A stretch of 54,930 nucleotides of DNA. Origin: Fibrobacterota bacterium (lineage in GTDB: Bacteria > Fibrobacterota > Fibrobacteria > UBA11236). The first letter of the stretch is position 1. Every line of letters begins with the position of its first letter. The notes under the pieces are model-generated. The model was not told the DNA's origin. It saw nothing but the letters and a program-made list of their open reading frames with translations, and ran no database searches. The stretch is from positions 1 through 54,930 of the forward strand of contig JAQBPN010000005.1 of the NCBI GenBank assembly GCA_028287505.1, read 5' to 3'. Both the position numbers and the translations under genes were made by a program. Below are positions 51,323 through 54,930 of this stretch, one piece after another.

Positions 51323-51910
51323 TCAGCCGAACGCAAACACGACCCCCAGGCTGGAAGATTGGAAAATCAGCAGTTCCTGACGGTCGTCATACTGATTCTT
51401 GACCCGCGTGAACAACTGCTTCGTCTCGAAGCGGATGCCGATTTTGGAAGTGATGTAATACTTGAATCCGCCGCCGAAACATAGGCCTACCGATGAAACG
51501 GTCTGGTCCCCGACCGAGTTCAAAGGCACCGTGAGGAACAGACCTCCGCCCACGATACCATAAGGCACGGTCCGGGTGGAGTTGGCCAGGTCGAGAACGG
51601 CGTTGAAGGTGATCGGATAAAGCGTGGCCGTGCGGCCGAGCACCTGTTCGGCGGCCAGTTCCAGGGACACGGGGAAATAGTTCATGCTGGCCCGCGCGCC
51701 CAGCAGCGCGCTCGCGCCCATGAAGCCTATGGTAGGAGAGATTTCGAAGGGAGATGTGGTGCCTCCGCTCACCGCCGTCACCGAAGGCGCGGCGCTCTGG
51801 GAGGCCGAGCCGGTTGGCGCGGAGGCAGGCTGGAATGCCAGGGCGGGAACCGGAGTAATCCGGATGAAAAGGGTCAGGCAAAGAATGGAAAAAGAGAGTC
51901 TGCTTACCAT
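51323..51910 (-). CDS. secreted barrel-like protein of unknown function
   Basis: A 195-residue protein with a signal peptide (about 1-26) and a Ser/Ala-rich linker. The rest is porin-like (SPTIGFMGASALLGARASMNYF, YGIVGGGLFLTVP, LCFGGGFKYYITSKIGIRFE), ending in GVVFAFG. It starts the leftward run ending with DUF3570. The palindromic repeat separates it from the next gene. Function unknown. Confidence 0.72.
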   Translation of the reverse strand: MVSRLSFSILCLTLFIRITPVPALAFQPASAPTGSASQSAAPSVTAVSGGTTSPFEISPTIGFMGASALLGARASMNYFPVSLELAAEQVLGRTATLYPITFNAVLDLANSTRTVPYGIVGGGLFLTVPLNSVGDQTVSSVGLCFGGGFKYYITSKIGIRFETKQLFTRVKNQYDDRQELLIFQSSSLGVVFAFG

Positions 51911-52267
51911 GAGTCCCTAATTATAACCCCCCAGTCAACCGTAAAAAAGCCATTTTCCCATATTCCCGCTAATGGATTCCGCGAGCGCGGGGAACAATAC
52001 CGCGATTCCGGTATTTAAACCGGCTTTTCCCGAATGGTAATCGGCCCGTTAAAATGGCAAAGCTCAAAGTTGACCAGTGGGGACGCGACCGGATGCGCGA
52101 GGAATGCATTCATAAGCGTAACCCAAGCACTCGATCGCCTATCGATAATGGTGAACAAGAGGCTTGTATGGTGAGACTGAAAAAAACTAAGATCATAAAA
52201 AAATCAAAACCCCCAATCTCCCGGGGCTATATTTATTTGAAATCAGGTTGTTTACCGGAAAGGCACA
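51911..52267. other. divergent intergenic region upstream of hppA
   Basis: A 357-base gap with two small hairpins (CCGCG-AG-CGCGG near 51979-51990 and CCGGT-ATTTAA-ACCGG at 52008-52023, the latter followed by CTTTTCC) and an AT-rich 3' part (52175-52250) likely to contain the hppA promoter. A 52054-started frame running into hppA has no support. Nothing else was recognised. Confidence 0.45.
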
Positions 52268-54343
52268 ATGGATCTCGACATAGAGTTGCCCCTGGCTATC
52301 GGCATGCTGGGCGGCATTTTCGCGTTGGTTTTCGCGTTCTACAAATCCCGGTGGATTCTGGCCTTACCGGTCGAGAACGAAAAACTGAGGAAAATCGGGG
52401 GCTATGTGGCCAAGGGCGCCATGGCTTTCCTGTTCCGCGAATACAAGGTGCTGGTTCCGTTCGTGATCGGGGCCGCCACCCTGCTGTTACTGGGCAACAA
52501 GGGCGTGCTACGCTGGGAAGCGGTGACTTTCGCCTTCGGCGCCATCTGTTCCGCCATGTCCGGATTCTTCGGCATGAAAATCGCCACCCAGGCCAACATG
52601 CGCACCACCGAGGCGGCGGCCAAAAGCCTCAACCTGGCCTTGAAGGTTTCCTTCGCGGGCGGCTCGGTGATGGGCATGAGCGTGGTGGGCCTGGCCCTGT
52701 GCGGCATCACCGGCATCATGTACGCCACCATCCATTTCTTCGGCCGGGATCCCTACAATTTCGACCATGAAATCCTGCCCATCCTTTCCGGATTCGCCTT
52801 GGGCGCCTCGTGTATCGCCCTTTTCGCCCGCGTGGGCGGAGGCATCTACACCAAGGCCGCCGACGTGGGCGCGGATCTGGTGGGCAAGGTGGAAGCGGGC
52901 ATCCCCGAGGACGACCCCCGCAATCCCGCCACCATCGCCGATAACGTGGGCGACAATGTCGGCGACGTGGCCGGCATGGGCGCCGATCTTTACGAATCCT
53001 TCGTGGCCTCCGTACTCGGCTGCATGATTCTGGGTCTCGCCGCCGACGCGACCGATATCATCAAGCTCCGGCTGGCCCTGCTGCCCCTGGTGCTCGCCGC
53101 AGGCGGAGCCGTGGCCTCCGCCATCGGCATCCAGTTCGTAAGGGTCAAAGAGGGCGGCTCCCCCCAGGGAGCGCTCAACAAAGGCTCCCTGATCGCGTCC
53201 ATCCTGGCCGCGCTCTTCAGCTATCCCATTTTCTACGGCGCCTTGAACGGCCATACCTTCAATAACGGCGCCAACGCCAACCAGTTGTTCTTCTGTACGG
53301 TGATCGGCGTCGCCTCCGGCACCCTTATCGGTATGATTACCGAATATTTCACCGGCACCAACAAAGGTCCGGTCAACGCCATCGTCAAGGCTTGCGAAAC
53401 CGGAGCCGCCACCACCCTCATCACCGGCATGGGCGTGGGCATGACCTCCACGGCCCTTCCGGTCATCACCATGGGCGCCGCGATTACCCTGAGCTACAAC
53501 CTGGCCGGCCTGTTCGGCGTGGCCATTGCCACCATCGGCTTGCAATTGACCTTGGGCATCCAGCTCGCCGTGGACGCATTCGGCCCGGTGGCGGACAATG
53601 CCGGCGGCCTTGCGGAGATGGCGGAACTGCCGCCCCATGTGCGGGCCACCACCGACAAACTGGACGCGGTGGGGAATACCACCGCCGCCATCGGCAAGGG
53701 TTTCGCCATCGGTTCGGCCGCCCTCACTTCCGTCGTCCTGTTCTCGGCCTTCAAGGCCGAGGTGGGCATCGACGTCATCGAGATCACGGACCCCAAGGTG
53801 CTCGTGGGCCTTCTGCTGGGCGGCATGGTGCCCTATCTGTTTTCCTCCATGTGCATGATGTCGGTGGGACGCGCCGCCTTCGCCATGGTGGAAGAAGTGC
53901 GCCGCCAGTTCCGGACCATTCCCGGACTGATGAAGGGAACGGCCGAGCCGGACTACTCCCGGTGCGTGGACATCAGCACCACGGCGGCCCTCAAGGAGAT
54001 GATCCTTCCCGGCCTGCTCGCCATCCTTTCGCCCGCCACGGTGGGTTTTCTGGGGGGCGTGCAGATGCTCATGGGCTTTCTGGCGGGCGTAACGGCCTCG
54101 GGAGTGGCATTAGCTATATTCATGGCCAACACCGGCGGCGCCTGGGACAACGCTAAGAAAACCATCGAAAGCGGAGTCGGCGGGGGCAAGGGCTCGGATG
54201 CCCATAAAGCCTCGGTGGTGGGAGATACGGTCGGCGATCCCTTCAAGGACACGGCGGGGCCTTCCTTGAACATCCTGATCAAGTTGATGGGCGTGATGTC
54301 GGTGGTCATCGCTCCCATGCTCAAACTCTTCTGGGGACTGTGA
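52268..54343 (+). CDS. hppA: K+-stimulated membrane pyrophosphatase ion pump
   Basis: Integral membrane enzyme of 691 residues that hydrolyses pyrophosphate to pump H+ or Na+ across the inner membrane. It has about 16 hydrophobic segments. The catalytic loops are [35 protein letters not shown] and [14 protein letters not shown], and [20 protein letters not shown] near the end. The sequence [10 protein letters not shown] (53672-53701) has Ala and Gly where K+-independent types have Lys and Thr, so it is the K+-dependent class. H+ versus Na+ specificity cannot be settled by eye. ggaaagg lies six bases before ATG 52268. Confidence 0.95.
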   Translation: MDLDIELPLAIGMLGGIFALVFAFYKSRWILALPVENEKLRKIGGYVAKGAMAFLFREYKVLVPFVIGAATLLLLGNKGVLRWEAVTFAFGAICSAMSGFFGMKIATQANMRTTEAAAKSLNLALKVSFAGGSVMGMSVVGLALCGITGIMYATIHFFGRDPYNFDHEILPILSGFALGASCIALFARVGGGIYTKAADVGADLVGKVEAGIPEDDPRNPATIADNVGDNVGDVAGMGADLYESFVASVLGCMILGLAADATDIIKLRLALLPLVLAAGGAVASAIGIQFVRVKEGGSPQGALNKGSLIASILAALFSYPIFYGALNGHTFNNGANANQLFFCTVIGVASGTLIGMITEYFTGTNKGPVNAIVKACETGAATTLITGMGVGMTSTALPVITMGAAITLSYNLAGLFGVAIATIGLQLTLGIQLAVDAFGPVADNAGGLAEMAELPPHVRATTDKLDAVGNTTAAIGKGFAIGSAALTSVVLFSAFKAEVGIDVIEITDPKVLVGLLLGGMVPYLFSSMCMMSVGRAAFAMVEEVRRQFRTIPGLMKGTAEPDYSRCVDISTTAALKEMILPGLLAILSPATVGFLGGVQMLMGFLAGVTASGVALAIFMANTGGAWDNAKKTIESGVGGGKGSDAHKASVVGDTVGDPFKDTAGPSLNILIKLMGVMSVVIAPMLKLFWGL

Positions 54344-54345
54344 TC

Positions 54346-54834
54346 ATGCACTACGAAAACCGTCTTTACCAAATCCTCTATCCGAACCAGGCGCTGGTGG
54401 CGTCGCAATTGGCCCCTGAGGCCTTCGCGCGGCATTATCTCATCGGTTCGATCCGGCATTATTCCGGCAAGCTCGTCTTCGCCGACATCGACATCAATTT
54501 CCGCCATCCCTACTTCGACATCGAAGGCGGCCTCCAGCGCCTGGTCCCCCACGAGGACGGGTCGCCCAAGCACACCAAGTTCATCTGTTCCTACCGCGTG
54601 ATGGAGCACATGGATTTCGACAGCATCAAGAGCCTGTATATCTCGACTTCGGAAGCCCACGTGCTGGAGCTCAAGCCGCAGGAATACGACAAGGTGCATC
54701 ACCAGGGCTTCCTGCGCACCTTCGCCGAGATCGCGCCCCTCTCCATGCTGGTCATCAGCCCTTACGACATGCCCGAGTTCGGCAAGTTCATCACCCAGCC
54801 CGGCCAGACCAAGGGTTGCCCCAAGCTGTTCTAG
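54346..54834 (+). CDS. conserved protein of unknown function, interrupted by in-frame TAG
   Basis: 163 residues up to TAG 54832-54834; ATG 54346 has gggga eight bases upstream, and a GTG at 54340 overlapping the hppA stop is an alternative. After the TAG, the same frame continues with protein-like sequence ([19 protein letters not shown], then [13 protein letters not shown]) to the window end, with codon use like the neighbours. TAC to TAG is a single change, giving LF(Y)SQID. No family recognised; the sequence has a soluble alpha/beta character. It is likely co-transcribed with hppA. The rest of the gene lies outside the window. Confidence 0.6.
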   Translation: MHYENRLYQILYPNQALVASQLAPEAFARHYLIGSIRHYSGKLVFADIDINFRHPYFDIEGGLQRLVPHEDGSPKHTKFICSYRVMEHMDFDSIKSLYISTSEAHVLELKPQEYDKVHHQGFLRTFAEIAPLSMLVISPYDMPEFGKFITQPGQTKGCPKLF

Positions 54835-54930
54835 TCCCAGATCGATCTGAACGTGGACGAGTTCATCGCCAATTTCGAGAAGAATCCCTTCATGCAGGCG
54901 CCGTTCCCGTTCCTGCATCCCTCCAAGCTG

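Noticed and set aside
52054-52770. Open frame beginning before hppA in another frame
   Set aside because: It runs into and overlaps the pyrophosphatase gene, is Arg/Gly/His-rich after the overlap and has no recognisable start signals.
54832-54834. TAG reassigned to an amino acid in this organism
   Set aside because: Other genes in the window, such as those ending at 10729 and 12998, use TAG as a proper terminal stop, so general recoding is not supported.
1-54930. tRNA and rRNA genes
   Set aside because: Scanned by eye for T-loop and cloverleaf patterns and for rRNA conserved blocks; none convincing was found, though short RNA genes could be missed without a covariance search.

Overview
The window is a high-GC bacterial chromosome segment with dense coding, short gaps, many secreted or outer-membrane proteins and Sec/lipoprotein signals, so the host is Gram-negative. 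The TIGR02147-type regulator (16349-17167) belongs to a family best known as a paralogous set in Fibrobacter. Together with the OmpA-family protein and many lineage-specific lipoproteins, it suggests an uncultured member of the Fibrobacterota. That placement is an inference; no rRNA or tRNA is present to test it.

Layout. 1-7.0 kb: the 3' part of a prolyl oligopeptidase, a DrrAB-type ABC exporter, a beta-carbonic anhydrase, a secreted barrel-like protein, an OsmC peroxidase, a DUF1003 membrane protein and a PqiA-like membrane protein. 7.2-10.7 kb: a double-domain KaiC-like ATPase coupled to a PAS hybrid histidine kinase. 10.7-15.8 kb: a PhyH dioxygenase, three barrel-like proteins (two of them tandem paralogues), YceH, a HAD phosphatase and a CDGSH protein lying among palindromic repeats. 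16.3-21.5 kb: a TIGR02147 regulator with a lipoprotein gene, then an 843-residue lipoprotein with an internal duplication. 21.6-24.7 kb: a visibly AT-richer islet with a methyltransferase whose start looks frameshifted, a small secreted protein and gene remnants.

24.9-34.9 kb is the most unusual part. A translationally coupled operon encodes a large lipoprotein, an ECF sigma factor, a membrane-anchored anti-sigma candidate, and a caspase-like protease fused to a C-terminal outer-membrane-barrel-like region. It is followed by a small secreted protein, a subtilase and a second three-gene secreted cassette. The first protein of that cassette also carries a caspase-like His/Cys arrangement. I consider this the best candidate for an undescribed system, perhaps an envelope-stress or regulated-proteolysis pathway.

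34.9-44.9 kb carries TCA-cycle genes: lpd, sucB, sucA and a divergent aconitase. An OmpA-family gene sits on the opposite strand between sucA and sucB. 45-46.2 kb: an RF-1-domain GGQ protein and a DinB-family protein. 46.2-51.9 kb: a probable six-gene leftward operon with two barrel-like proteins, an HzsA-like c-type cytochrome lipoprotein, a TlpA-like thioredoxin, DUF4266 and DUF3570. 52.3-54.9 kb: a K+-dependent-type membrane pyrophosphatase and a gene interrupted by an in-frame TAG at the window edge.

Two copies of a GTCGGGC-heptamer palindromic element (about 45.0 and 51.2 kb) and a 24-bp perfect inverted repeat (15.8-16.1 kb) are the main non-coding structures.
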